Assembly (NCBI RefSeq): GCF_019977195.1
Contig: NZ_AP024643.1
Span: 3,720,001 to 3,784,000 of the forward strand
Origin: Arthrobacter sp. StoSoilA2
GTDB taxonomy: Bacteria; Actinomycetota; Actinomycetes; Actinomycetales; Micrococcaceae
Reading direction: 5' to 3'
DNA: 64,000 bases
Below the pieces are notes generated by a model. That model was not told the DNA's origin. It was given only the letters and a program-made list of their open reading frames with translations, and searched no databases. Shown piece after piece: positions 7,830 to 17,173 of this stretch. Positions within the stretch are counted from its first letter, which is position 1; every line of letters starts with the position of its first letter. The position numbers and the translations under genes are program-made.

Positions 7830-8984
7830 GTGCCCAGCATCATGCCCATTTTCGGTACTCGTCCGGAAGCCATAAAAATGGCGCCCATTGTTCACGCTTT
7901 GCACGAATCCGAAGAGTTCGACTGCATCGTAACCGTCACGGGTCAGCACCGGGAAATGCTCGACCAGGTCAACGACCTTTTCGGTATTACTCCTGACCAC
8001 GATCTCGATATCCTCCAGCCCGGCCAGTCGCTCACCGACATCATGACGCGCACGATGACCGGGCTCGACAAGCTTTTCTCGACAAACAAGCCAGACGCCG
8101 TCATCGTTCAAGGCGACACCACCACGTCGACGGCCGGAGCGATCGCCGCTTTTTACCACGGCATCCCCGTAGTGCATGTTGAGGCAGGCCTCCGTAGCGG
8201 CAATCTCCTGTCGCCGTTCCCCGAAGAAGCCAACCGCAAGATCACCAGCCAAATCACGACGCTGCATCTTGCACCCACTACAACCAGCCGGGCCAACCTC
8301 CTGGCCGAAGGCGTATCTGCCGAGGACATCGTCGTCACGGGCAATTCCGTGATCGACGCACTCTTCACCACAGTAGACAAGCAGATTCCCTTCACGGATC
8401 CGCAGCTCGAGGAACTGGCAGCAAGTGGTCGCAAGATTCTCCTTGTCACCACACACCGCCGCGAAAACCAGGGTGACGCTATGCGCGGCGTGGGCCGCGC
8501 GCTGGCCCGCATCGCGGACGCCGAGCCGGACCTCGTCATCGTCCTGCCCGCCCACAAGAACCCGGTTGTCAGGGAAGCGGTCCTGCCCGCTCTCGAGGGA
8601 AAGCCGAACGTAGTAGTCACGGAGCCGTTGGCCTACGGGGAGTTCACCCGAATGCTATCCCTGGCACACATCGTCCTTACCGACTCCGGTGGAGTCCAAG
8701 AGGAAGCCCCCAGCCTCGGCAAGCCCGTTCTGGTGATGCGGGAAAACACGGAACGTCCTGAAGCCGTTGAAGCCGGCACAGTTACTCTCATCGGGACCGA
8801 TGAGGAACGGATCGTCTCCCAGGTTGATCGCCTCTTGAACGATGCCGACCATTTCGATGCCATGGCCAACGCCGTCAACCCGTACGGTGACGGTCGCGCC
8901 TCGGAACGTACAGTGGCCGCCATTGCCGAGCTCCTCGGCGTCGGCCAGCGGATCGACGAATTCGGTGTGACTGTTTCTGTTTAG
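7830..8984 (+). CDS. wecB: UDP-N-acetylglucosamine 2-epimerase (non-hydrolysing)
   Basis: 384 residues from the GTG at 7830, preceded by GGGGGA about 6 bases away. It converts UDP-GlcNAc to UDP-ManNAc. Visible motifs: FGTRPEAIKMAP near the N-terminus, VQGDTTT, HVEAGLRSG, FPEEANRK, VTTHRRENQG, LTDSGGVQEEAP and GKPVLVMRENTERPE, which are the standard substrate- and UDP-binding blocks of WecB/MnaA with two GT-B type Rossmann halves. With wecC at 17174-18454 it would provide UDP-ManNAcA. It lies on the plus strand, separate from the minus-strand glycopolymer operon. A secure assignment. Confidence 0.95.
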   Translation: MPSIMPIFGTRPEAIKMAPIVHALHESEEFDCIVTVTGQHREMLDQVNDLFGITPDHDLDILQPGQSLTDIMTRTMTGLDKLFSTNKPDAVIVQGDTTTSTAGAIAAFYHGIPVVHVEAGLRSGNLLSPFPEEANRKITSQITTLHLAPTTTSRANLLAEGVSAEDIVVTGNSVIDALFTTVDKQIPFTDPQLEELAASGRKILLVTTHRRENQGDAMRGVGRALARIADAEPDLVIVLPAHKNPVVREAVLPALEGKPNVVVTEPLAYGEFTRMLSLAHIVLTDSGGVQEEAPSLGKPVLVMRENTERPEAVEAGTVTLIGTDEERIVSQVDRLLNDADHFDAMANAVNPYGDGRASERTVAAIAELLGVGQRIDEFGVTVSV

Positions 8985-9145
8985 TAAAGACGGTACCTGC
9001 AACAGGTCTGTCATGAACCGTTAGCACAAATTACAGTGCTTTTGGCTGCTTGAAAGTTGATGTCAAGTCATTGAGTTTGGCGTGCCCGCACGCCATTCTT
9101 TTGGCATAGGTCCAAGGTCTCACCCTACGAGCCCAAGGATCCACC

Positions 9146-10798
9146 GTGGCAAAGTTCAGGTCCGAGACGTCCCTCCCACCTACTGTCAACGCCAGACATA
9201 TTGTGGCCAGCCTCCTGGCCGCATTTGTCCTGGTAGTAGGTTTCCTGCACACATCGCCGGCCCAAGCGGCTGCACCACCCGTCTATCCCATAAGTGGCTT
9301 CTTCATTTTTGGGAGTAGCAGCGACACCGTGAACTTGGAGAAACTCTCCGCCATCAAAGCAGTCGGTGGGGACACCGTCGTAACCTTTGGGTCGCGGATA
9401 AAGCCCGCCACCCTGACGGATATCCCTGCCGACTGCAAAGTCAACGGGACAAACTGTGCCCAGGCCGCAGCAGCCGGTGTAAAGGTCAACCGATACTTCA
9501 CTTACTCGGATAACGCCCTGTGGGGTACGCCTTCGCATGTCTGCCCCCGCGATATTTCCCTTACCGGAAATGGCAAACCTTTCACAGTTTTCGTACTGCC
9601 CAACCAAGGCAGCAGTTGCACTTCATCGAATGGCCTGTATGACGTGGTAGTCGTTAGCGGCGCAACAGCCTCGGGGACGGCAGGTGTTAACGTCTCAGTT
9701 GCCAAGACTGCTACTTCATTGGGAATGAAGTATTATGCCGGACTCCCAATACCGGTTGCCCGCACAGACTACGGGTATCTCCCGGATGTCACGTATCTTC
9801 CTGCTTTTACGCAGTTCACGGATCGATTCCTTCGCTACCAAAGGAATGTCATAAACGTAGCCGGTCTCGGTGGTTTCTACCTTTCTTATGAGATGCCTGT
9901 AACCAGCGGCACGACGTTCGACCCTATCTTGAACCTATACCGCATTCAGAACCAGGCTATAGCCCGCATACATCCGGAGCGCGGCGGACTCGTGAGCCCC
10001 TATTTGGACGGCAGGAAGACTGGTGGCCTCACGACTACACAGGTCCGCGACGGTGCCGAGAAGATCGGCATGACGGCAGGCAGCAACAGCCTTGTGATAG
10101 CCATTCAGGATGGTATGGGAACGGGCAAGTCCGGCGCATTCTTTGGTAACGAAGCCTCAAGCCCCGTCGATCCATACAATGCCTCCATCGTGGGAAGCGG
10201 CACCTGGGGTAGTAAATACCAGGCACCGGTTCGTGACTATTTCGCGGCCGCAGCTGAAGGAATCGATGGCACCGGAGCGCAGCTGTGGGCCAACCTCGAG
10301 GGCATGGCGCCAGCGACAAGCCAGAACCCATGTGACAGCAATTTGCGCGGCCAAACCACTAAATCACGGGTTGACAGGCAGCTCCAGCAGCTGGGTAACT
10401 CCCCCATGAAGGTCATCTCCTTCATGTGGGACGGCTACTACACGTGCACCGGCACCTGGTCTCCACTCGCCGAGCGGATAAAAGCCGGCAATATGACGCC
10501 CGTAATTACGGATTCCATCTTCTACGGCAACGGAGATGTTCTGGTCACAGGACATAACTTGAGTGGCGGAACCGTGACCGTAAAGTGGACGGACGTCTAT
10601 GGCCGGACCTATGAAAAGACAGTGACAGCTGCAAACTACAACCCGGATTATGGCGAGCAGCGTGGCATCAATCCACGGCTTGAGTCAGTCACGGCCAAAC
10701 TGGGCAGCACCTCGCTCGGGATTGGCAAGTACTACATGATCGACGTCGTGAATGGTGCGGGCGCAAAGAACGACGCATTTTACTCAGACCGCGGCTAA
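9146..10798 (+). CDS. Secreted DUF4434 protein, putative glycoside hydrolase (copy 1)
   Basis: 550 residues from a GTG start with AAGGA 6 bases upstream. A signal peptide (about 1-41, ending SPAQAAA) is followed directly by a DUF4434-type barrel (about 48-420): YPISGFFIFG, GGDTVVTFG, LGMKYYAGLP, GFYLSYEMP, GGLVSPYLDG, VIAIQDGMGTG and LWANLEGMAP. DUF4434 is related to TIM-barrel glycoside hydrolases. The conserved acidic positions are in YEMP, QDGMG and NLEG. The last 110 or so residues (from VITDSIFYGNGDVLVTGHNL) look like a beta-sandwich. It is paralogous along its whole length to 25999-27756. The two genes flank the ABC-type glycopolymer operon, so trimming or release of that polymer outside the cell is a reasonable inference. 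Confidence 0.8.
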   Translation: MAKFRSETSLPPTVNARHIVASLLAAFVLVVGFLHTSPAQAAAPPVYPISGFFIFGSSSDTVNLEKLSAIKAVGGDTVVTFGSRIKPATLTDIPADCKVNGTNCAQAAAAGVKVNRYFTYSDNALWGTPSHVCPRDISLTGNGKPFTVFVLPNQGSSCTSSNGLYDVVVVSGATASGTAGVNVSVAKTATSLGMKYYAGLPIPVARTDYGYLPDVTYLPAFTQFTDRFLRYQRNVINVAGLGGFYLSYEMPVTSGTTFDPILNLYRIQNQAIARIHPERGGLVSPYLDGRKTGGLTTTQVRDGAEKIGMTAGSNSLVIAIQDGMGTGKSGAFFGNEASSPVDPYNASIVGSGTWGSKYQAPVRDYFAAAAEGIDGTGAQLWANLEGMAPATSQNPCDSNLRGQTTKSRVDRQLQQLGNSPMKVISFMWDGYYTCTGTWSPLAERIKAGNMTPVITDSIFYGNGDVLVTGHNLSGGTVTVKWTDVYGRTYEKTVTAANYNPDYGEQRGINPRLESVTAKLGSTSLGIGKYYMIDVVNGAGAKNDAFYSDRG

Positions 10799-10820
10799 GA
10801 GTTACACAGATAACAAACGA

Positions 10821-10855
10821 GGAGGCCTTCTGCCCGGGTTGGGCAGAAGGCCTCC
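10821..10855. terminator. Bidirectional Rho-independent terminator
   Basis: A perfect 15-bp stem (GGAGGCCTTCTGCCC and its complement) with a 5-base loop lies between the convergent DUF4434 gene and the end of the long minus-strand operon. The inverted repeat can serve both strands. Confidence 0.85.
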
Positions 10856-10874
10856 TTCTGTCGTCAAGTGACTA

Positions 10875-13424
10875 CTAGTGGGCGGAGCTACCGCTCCCAG
10901 CGCCCCAGGGGGACGTTGAAACGGCGGCCAAGGAATTGACGTTTTCCAGGGAACCAACCCACTCCAGGTGGCTGATCTCGGCAGAGGGGAACGAAGCGGG
11001 GCGGACCTTCAGAGACTTGGAAGCCGGAAGGATAGCGAACGACACCTCCGGGGTTTTCTGGTTCTTGGGAACGTGGATCCGCAGGTTGCGTGTAACCGGC
11101 GAGGTCCTCAAGACCTCTGTGTACGCGACAGATCCGCCTACACTGACCGTCAGCTTGTACAACCCGGCTGACTCTTCAATAACGCTGTGGGCCACTGTTG
11201 CTATCAGATCCGTACCCTTGCCCTTGATCCGTTCGTGGGTTACCAACACGGACCTCCGGTCATGATCCAGCATCCAGCTGACCGCAGGCTCGACAATGTC
11301 AATGTCGCTAACAATTTGCTGAACGGTGGAATTTTTCGCTTCGCTGGCAAAGATGCGCTCCAGCATTCCTTCAAATCGCATTTCAGCATTGAGCGGCCCC
11401 AGGACCGCTGTACGGGCTGCAGCCAGAATCCTCGTTGTACTTGCATTCGAGGATGCCAGCCTGGCGAGTTTCATAGCCAGTTCGCCCTTCTCCCGGACGG
11501 ACACTGAGGCGATCCCGGCAGGACAGATGTTCATCGTGCCGACTCCGCGGGGCACTACCACCAGAGAACCTGAAGCCATGGCAAACGGCAAGGCTTCAGA
11601 CGGCAGCGGACCTGGAATGCTGGCATCAAACGGTGCTACAACAACTGTGGACTTCAAGGCAGCCGCAAGGAGCCCAAGGTCGTTGAATTCCGCGGGTGAT
11701 TCCTCAATGAACAGCTCCAGCGAAGGCCAGTCGGCCACGTCCCGGAAGGCTGCGGCTTGTTTGTTGAAATGAAGTCTCCGCTTTCCGGCAACCACAACGC
11801 GCTGCTCACGTTCGCGAACCCGTTCCGTAGCCATCCGGAACGAATGATCTACCAGATGCGGCAGGTGCTCCACGGATTCAAAGCCGTCGCTGACAAGTCC
11901 AGCGGCCACAGTTTCGTTCAAGACGCCAAAGTAGTCCACCCTGGAAGCCAAGCGCTTAACCTTCTCGCCGCCCTTGGCATGTTCAGCACCAACTACCGCA
12001 AGTCGCACGCCGGCCGCGAGCAACTCATCCCTACCAGCCTGGGTGATGCCGCAATCAAGCCCCGAAATAACAAGCAGCTCAGGAAGGTCCTCGACGGACT
12101 GAATGAACTTGGCGGCGTTCACAACAAACTTAAACTCATTGTTGGGATCGGGTACAAGGACACTCTTATATTGGGCAAGGTCAAGGGCTACTACGTTGTG
12201 TCCCAACGTTTGCAGTGCTCTCATGGCCACCGATGACGTGGAAGTGACTCTTCGGAATCCCACCCCGAGTACGGCAATTGAGCGGGGGTTCGTCGTCGCC
12301 TTCACTTCAATGCGCTCCTGCGGAACGTCAACTTCGGCGGAACGAATTGGTTCGGCTTGCTCGCGACCGGCATCCACAGCATCAAATTGAGTGAACCACA
12401 GACTGCGTTCAGTGGCATCCAGATCCTGCCAGGAATCATCGGAAAGTACCGATTCCAAAGCCATGACGCGGGCCGCAGCGGAGTAATTCCTGAGGAAGCG
12501 ATCGTGCGTTGAACGGCTCATTTCTTCCAGCGAAGAAGAAGCAAGCAAAGACTGAATGGTGCTGTCCAGTTGCGTGATCGAATCGACGCAGACGATCTCA
12601 GGGAAGGAGGCCAGGTCGTCCGCGTCCGGGACAACGGAGACGATCGGAATTCCCATTGCGGCGTACTGGATTACGCGACTCGGATACTGGAAGAAACCCA
12701 ATTTGTCCAAACCGTCAAACCAGGTTTCGAGACCTTGATGGTCCCGGAAGTACTGCGGAATGTTGATCGCGAGTCCAGTTCTGGCACCGGCTTCGACCAC
12801 TTCCTCGTCACTGTCCAGGAACCCACCGCCGATTCGGTAGTAGTCGCGTCCGACGCTGCCATGAATCCGGATACTCGAGGTAAGCGAACCTAGGTCGAAG
12901 TACCTGGTCCGGCGAACTTCATCGTGGACGTTGCCCAGGAACATTGCATCTGATTCCCGTGGCTGCGAGCCAAACACGTATGGGAATGCAGTTTGGTCTG
13001 TCCAGAACGGGAAGTTTATCCCGGTGGGACGCCCAAACATGGACTCGTAGAAATCCAGGACTCTGGCAGTACCACAGTGGAGCACAACATCGTAGCTTTC
13101 CACGACTGGCCCATAGGAAAGATCCCAAAGCACCGGGTCATCAGAAAGCCAAGCCACCAGACGTGCCCCCGTACGCTTGGCCCGCTCAAGCAGTGGCGCC
13201 GGAAGGCTGGCCGGCCTGAACACGAAAATCACGTCAGGACGAAAATCGATGACCTTATCCAACGTTGAGTTGAGGACGTGCAACTGGGCAGGACCGGTCG
13301 CAAACTTGTACCCGTGGCCGACCTTCCCTGTGTTAAGAACCGTATGGCCCGCGGCTACAAGGGCGCGCTCGAGGGAGCTGGCTACGTGCGTTTCGACTAT
13401 GCCATCAAACAAAGCAATTTTCAT
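10875..13424 (-). CDS. Large CgeB-like glycosyltransferase with a second GT-B-like half
   Basis: 849 residues; ATG with GGGGA 5 bases upstream. Residues 1 to about 340 resemble the CgeB-type GT-B family: MKIALFDGIVETHV, DVIFVFRP, WLSDDP, MFLGNV, then YPSRVIQYAAMGIPIVS, the usual donor-site region. A second module from about 375 (SIAVLGVGFRR) to about 690 repeats the layout in reduced form (LLVISGLDCGI, LPFAMASGSLVVVPRG), probably a degenerate or second transferase domain. The last 150 residues look like a beta-rich domain. Last gene of the minus-strand operon, followed by a strong terminator. No signal peptide or membrane helix. Likely adds sugars to the polymer exported by the ABC transporter; donor and acceptor unknown. 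Confidence 0.72.
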   Translation of the reverse strand: MKIALFDGIVETHVASSLERALVAAGHTVLNTGKVGHGYKFATGPAQLHVLNSTLDKVIDFRPDVIFVFRPASLPAPLLERAKRTGARLVAWLSDDPVLWDLSYGPVVESYDVVLHCGTARVLDFYESMFGRPTGINFPFWTDQTAFPYVFGSQPRESDAMFLGNVHDEVRRTRYFDLGSLTSSIRIHGSVGRDYYRIGGGFLDSDEEVVEAGARTGLAINIPQYFRDHQGLETWFDGLDKLGFFQYPSRVIQYAAMGIPIVSVVPDADDLASFPEIVCVDSITQLDSTIQSLLASSSLEEMSRSTHDRFLRNYSAAARVMALESVLSDDSWQDLDATERSLWFTQFDAVDAGREQAEPIRSAEVDVPQERIEVKATTNPRSIAVLGVGFRRVTSTSSVAMRALQTLGHNVVALDLAQYKSVLVPDPNNEFKFVVNAAKFIQSVEDLPELLVISGLDCGITQAGRDELLAAGVRLAVVGAEHAKGGEKVKRLASRVDYFGVLNETVAAGLVSDGFESVEHLPHLVDHSFRMATERVREREQRVVVAGKRRLHFNKQAAAFRDVADWPSLELFIEESPAEFNDLGLLAAALKSTVVVAPFDASIPGPLPSEALPFAMASGSLVVVPRGVGTMNICPAGIASVSVREKGELAMKLARLASSNASTTRILAAARTAVLGPLNAEMRFEGMLERIFASEAKNSTVQQIVSDIDIVEPAVSWMLDHDRRSVLVTHERIKGKGTDLIATVAHSVIEESAGLYKLTVSVGGSVAYTEVLRTSPVTRNLRIHVPKNQKTPEVSFAILPASKSLKVRPASFPSAEISHLEWVGSLENVNSLAAVSTSPWGAGSGSSAH

Positions 13425-13433
13425 GGTGTTCCC

Positions 13434-15095
13434 CTAAACCGTCCAGGACGGATCTGAACTGGCGGATGCCTCGCGTACATTGAACCGATCAGAAATCGTC
13501 ACAAGCTCTGGAGATTCAAAGACAGAACCAGGAGTCAAAGATTCGTGCACGAGGAGGGGCTTCCAATCAGCTGAGATCGGGGAAATCCATGCGCCCGAGA
13601 GAATGCGGAAGCCTTCGGTATCTTCAGGCCAGCTATCGCCGATATAGGCACTGTCCGGCTTCTTGGCACTGGCCGTGACTGCCTTGCCCGTAACACGGGC
13701 TTCAGCGTCGTGAAGTGTATAGAGCCGTAGATCGCTTACATAGTTCGGCGCGTAATCAAAGGCCTCGGAGAACACGGCCACAAATGGAGATTCCAGCTGG
13801 AAACTCTCGATGTCCTGAAGCGTTCGGAGGATGGTGGTGGTTTCGGACATGCCTCTGCGCTTCAATGCCGCTCGAATTTCACTGTCGTCAGGTCCTACAC
13901 GGCAAACAACCACAACGTTTTCCAACTCGATCGTCTGTTCATTGGCCTGGGCGATGAGCCGGTCCAGGGACGACAACGAGGACGCGACGAGCACGGCAGT
14001 AATGCCGTCCCGAGGAACCTTCCACTCAAGCCCGGCCATGGAATAGATCTGCTGCATGCGCTGGGCATAGGTGTGCTGCTGCAGGGTCCGGCGCCAGGCC
14101 TTATGCGTGGCGCGTTCCCGGAAGTCATGATCGCCCACCAGGCGCCCAAGAATTTCCTTTGCCTCGGACTGCGTCCGGACCGTGAAAACTTCATCAGCCG
14201 CGTATGCACCTGCAATAGCCTCTGATTCAACGCTGACAACAGCCGTCTTGCTGCTGCTCAGCTCAAAAATCCGCCTCGCACACATGCTCTTCGACTGCGG
14301 CACAGAATTTACGTTGAGGAAGACCTTGTGGTGGCCATATGCCCTCACCATTGCCGCGTACGGCAGGGAGCCGACGACGAACTGTGCGTAATGTTCAGGA
14401 AACGCGTAGTTTGCGTCCCCGCCGAGCGCTCGTGAGTAGATCGACAAGCCAAGCTCTGCCGACGGTGGGAACAACAGATTCATTTGGTCACGGCGTTCCG
14501 GGAACTTGTGCGCAAAATACTGCCCCGCGAAGGCCACGTTACCGACATCGGACTGTGAGTCACGTAGCGGCTTGTGGATTCGAGGTTGTGCGGCAAAGGG
14601 AAGGGTTGCCACATTCTCATGTCCAGCCGCTGCCGCATAGTCCTTAATCAAGGACTCTTCCGACGTAAGGATCACATCGAATTCCTTGGCTGCAGGGAGG
14701 AATTCTTCGAAGTGGGGCGGATCTTCCTTGTTCCAGAAGACTGTAGGTATTCCTTGTTGTCTGCAGGCTTGGATCAGTGAATAGAATGCGGCCTTGGGGC
14801 CGCCGGGGCCCGTAATCTGATAGGCCCAATCTCCATCATTTCCACTCCAGGCAGACTCAACAAAGAGGACATCCGGACGAAGTCGCTCCAGCGCCTCTGC
14901 ATAGTCCCTTGTGGAGATCGGCCACAGCCGCGCTTCAGGGGCGAAGCATTGGGTGGAGAATTCGTCCAGGACCACTCCAACGGAAGGAAGGTCCCGGGTG
15001 GCTTCAGGCAGGGCATAGGAAATCTCCAGCCCAAATGAATTATTCACCAGGTTGAACAAGCCAAGGTGGACATCGCTCGAGTTCATCACTTTCAC
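13434..15095 (-). CDS. CgeB-like glycosyltransferase with degenerate GT2-like tail
   Basis: 553 residues. Residues about 1-370 match the first part of the protein at 18491-20386: VDFLFVESAWNGN-type segment (here VLFVESAWSGNDG), GIPTVFWNKEDPPHFE, LPFAAQP, VAFAGQYFAHKFPERR, LNVNSV and SMCARRIFE. These are the CgeB-like GT-B blocks. From about 375 (ITAVLVASSLSSLD) a GT2-like start is visible, but the DDD-type metal-binding motif of the paralog is missing, so this half is probably inactive. Its GTG start overlaps the preceding stop (GTGA); ATG at 15086 is an alternative. Part of the ABC-type glycopolymer operon. Specificity unknown. Confidence 0.75.
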   Translation of the reverse strand: MKVMNSSDVHLGLFNLVNNSFGLEISYALPEATRDLPSVGVVLDEFSTQCFAPEARLWPISTRDYAEALERLRPDVLFVESAWSGNDGDWAYQITGPGGPKAAFYSLIQACRQQGIPTVFWNKEDPPHFEEFLPAAKEFDVILTSEESLIKDYAAAAGHENVATLPFAAQPRIHKPLRDSQSDVGNVAFAGQYFAHKFPERRDQMNLLFPPSAELGLSIYSRALGGDANYAFPEHYAQFVVGSLPYAAMVRAYGHHKVFLNVNSVPQSKSMCARRIFELSSSKTAVVSVESEAIAGAYAADEVFTVRTQSEAKEILGRLVGDHDFRERATHKAWRRTLQQHTYAQRMQQIYSMAGLEWKVPRDGITAVLVASSLSSLDRLIAQANEQTIELENVVVVCRVGPDDSEIRAALKRRGMSETTTILRTLQDIESFQLESPFVAVFSEAFDYAPNYVSDLRLYTLHDAEARVTGKAVTASAKKPDSAYIGDSWPEDTEGFRILSGAWISPISADWKPLLVHESLTPGSVFESPELVTISDRFNVREASASSDPSWTV

Positions 15096-16048
15096 GTTCC
15101 AATCAATTCTGCGCGGTTGTACGACTTCGACATGTTCTTTACGTAGAGTCCAGGATGAGCCTCCAGGAACGCCTGGACCGCGGGCCGAACATCGATAGCG
15201 GACGAGTCGACGATAACCACAGGTGTTTTAGGCCTGAGCCAGCTGAAATACAGCGCCGGGATGTTGTCCGTTAACACCGTGCCTGAGGCAAGTGCCCCGA
15301 AGTCGATAACCACCATGTCAGCCGAGTGCGCCGTCACTCCGGAGAGGGAAGCAGCCGGAACGGGGCTTGCGGGCAAAAGATTACAACTTGCGCTCACGTC
15401 TTCCTGGGCTGTACCCAAAACGGTGCGGAAGGCGTCGATCTCCTGTTCTGACCCAACTAATCCTGCTGTCAGGGAAGGCCGTGGTTGGAGGTGCGCGAGG
15501 CAGTTCGCGACCCATGCCGTCGAGATGCCGGAACCGATATGTACCACCGTTGCCGGCAAGTGATGACTGATTGACTCAAATATTCCACTTGCCGCTGCAA
15601 CCGAAATGTTCCGGCTCTGTACGTGACGGGTCATTCCCACCCAGTCCCGAATCTTCTCCAAATGGGGGAACAACTCGGCGTTGGCAACGTGTTTAGTGTG
15701 GTTTCCAACAGATACGAGCTTGGCCACATCCGTTTCATTTAAGCGAACACTCTTGTCGATCGAATCAGCCGATTTGGCAATATTCGGAATAGCACGGGTT
15801 TGCTCTGTGGTCTTTTGCGTATTCTGTCGCACGGTCGCCAGCGAACGGCGAAGGGTGTAAGTGCCCTCGAAGAGAACCGGGACGGCCGCTGCCAATCCGA
15901 TGACAACGAGGAATATTCCCAAGTTCCGGGATTCCAAATAGGAGATGAAGCCCCCAGCGAAGATTAGGGCGCCGATGGCCAATCCAAGAATACCTCTCGG
16001 TGTTCGAAGGAATCTGGACAGCGGTGAGTCATTTTTGAGTCTTAACAT
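15092..16048 (-). CDS. Membrane protein with cytoplasmic Rossmann/methyltransferase-like domain
   Basis: About 318 residues from the ATG at 16048 (ACGGAG 9 bases upstream); an upstream in-frame start would place the hairpin at 16138-16176 inside the coding region. Two closely spaced membrane helices (about 18-62: GILGLAIGALIFAGGFISYL, IFLVVIGLAAAVPVLF) are followed by a helical linker rich in Thr, Gln and Asn, and then a domain with VVHIGSGISTAWVA (like motif I of class I methyltransferases) and MVVIDFGAL, ending with PVVIVDSSAID. Such a domain may bind SAM or a nucleotide sugar, but key residues are not evident. Overlaps the next gene by 4 bases. I do not recognise a named family. Confidence 0.62.
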   Translation of the reverse strand: MLRLKNDSPLSRFLRTPRGILGLAIGALIFAGGFISYLESRNLGIFLVVIGLAAAVPVLFEGTYTLRRSLATVRQNTQKTTEQTRAIPNIAKSADSIDKSVRLNETDVAKLVSVGNHTKHVANAELFPHLEKIRDWVGMTRHVQSRNISVAAASGIFESISHHLPATVVHIGSGISTAWVANCLAHLQPRPSLTAGLVGSEQEIDAFRTVLGTAQEDVSASCNLLPASPVPAASLSGVTAHSADMVVIDFGALASGTVLTDNIPALYFSWLRPKTPVVIVDSSAIDVRPAVQAFLEAHPGLYVKNMSKSYNRAELIGT

Positions 16049-16137
16049 TCTGCAATGCTCCGTGAAGTCGTTTCGTGCATCGAAGTTCTCTGGGAAGTAT
16101 TTAGTTTTCTTTGCATCGTGCTCCGTCCGGCTGGGGC

Positions 16138-16176
16138 TGTCCCGTTCGAATACCGCAGAGGTATTCGAACGGGACA
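16138..16176. terminator. Long perfect inverted repeat, candidate terminator or processing hairpin
   Basis: A 17-bp perfect stem (TGTCCCGTTCGAATACC and its complement) with a 5-base loop lies in the gap between the hydrolase stop (16206) and the next start (16048). No T-run follows on the minus strand, so in mid-operon it may act as an attenuating or stabilising hairpin rather than a strong terminator. Confidence 0.55.
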
Positions 16177-16205
16177 CCGGACGTCATAGGCATAGTTCGG
16201 AGGGG

Positions 16206-17114
16206 CTACTCGCGAACCCGACGTCCTCGCCGCATTGCTGCATCCATGCCATCGAAACTCGGCGGGGCAAAGCCAAGTCCCTTCAGCCCTGCCGCCCAGT
16301 CATCACTCGCGGCCACGTTCAGAACTTCTGTTATGAGTGCCTTAGGCGGAGCAGCGTGTCCTTCGCCCCAGTCATCACCCATGAGTTCAAAAACAGCATT
16401 GCTGTAGTGCAAATTCTCTACAAATGGGTTCCTATGCCGTTCGATATGGAATTTATCGGTGCTGTTCTGCATGTAGGCAACGGTGTTCTCCAGGGGTTTG
16501 CTGTAAACCTTCACGAGATCCGTCGTGACGCTGTGCGGAAGTCTTTCCATTGCGTCACTACCGCTGACCCCAAAACAGGTCTCGGCGTAGTTGGCAACCG
16601 GGACAGGCTCATATTTGGCAATGTCAGTTTGCGGATTTGCAACGATCGCGAGTGAGCCCGGGAATTGCGCCGAATAGTAAAGAGAAGCAAACCCTCCGCC
16701 CGATGTACCGAAAAAGACCAGTTTTTCGCTACCAAAGGACCAAACGATCTTGGCAATGATGTCTTCGAGAATCTGCTGAAGTCGTTGCTTTGAGTTACCC
16801 GCATACCAGCCAAGGTTCATAGTAGGGCTGATGATCAAGCTGGGATCAGAAATAAAAATCCGGTTGACATCCACTTCCCGGGAAACGCCAAGACCGGCAA
16901 TCATGGGTAGCCGGTACTCGGGACGTACGGCGCCATGCAGAAAAACGGCCGTCGTCTTGTGCCCGCGATTTTGGACCAGGACGTCAATAGGAAGCCCCCC
17001 ATGATCAATCACATGGTAACCCCCCTTGATTTCGCGGGCACTCAGGAATGCGCCAATCGAGGGATAGCCTGTGATCGCATGAACCTTGGGATCAATATTT
17101 CTTGCGCGGGTCAT
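16206..17114 (-). CDS. Alpha/beta-hydrolase-fold protein, paralog of the one at 466-1464
   Basis: About 302 residues from ATG 17114 (a TTG two codons earlier is possible). Nucleophile elbow GTSGGGFASL (around residue 150), then FPGSLAIVANPQTDIAKY, AYMQNSTDKFH and a C-terminal GDDWGEGHAAPP segment with a candidate catalytic His. No signal peptide, so probably cytoplasmic. It lies inside the ABC-type glycopolymer operon between wecC and the Rossmann-like membrane protein, which ties this hydrolase family to the polymer pathway. The basic C-terminal tail (MRRGRRVRE) is absent from the paralog. The reaction is not known; a deacylase or an acyl-transfer function is plausible. Confidence 0.75.
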   Translation of the reverse strand: MTRARNIDPKVHAITGYPSIGAFLSAREIKGGYHVIDHGGLPIDVLVQNRGHKTTAVFLHGAVRPEYRLPMIAGLGVSREVDVNRIFISDPSLIISPTMNLGWYAGNSKQRLQQILEDIIAKIVWSFGSEKLVFFGTSGGGFASLYYSAQFPGSLAIVANPQTDIAKYEPVPVANYAETCFGVSGSDAMERLPHSVTTDLVKVYSKPLENTVAYMQNSTDKFHIERHRNPFVENLHYSNAVFELMGDDWGEGHAAPPKALITEVLNVAASDDWAAGLKGLGFAPPSFDGMDAAMRRGRRVRE

Positions 17115-17173
17115 TCTCAACTCTCATGTCTTTGCTCGCTCAGCTGTACGAGCACTCGAACCGGTCTGGAAAC

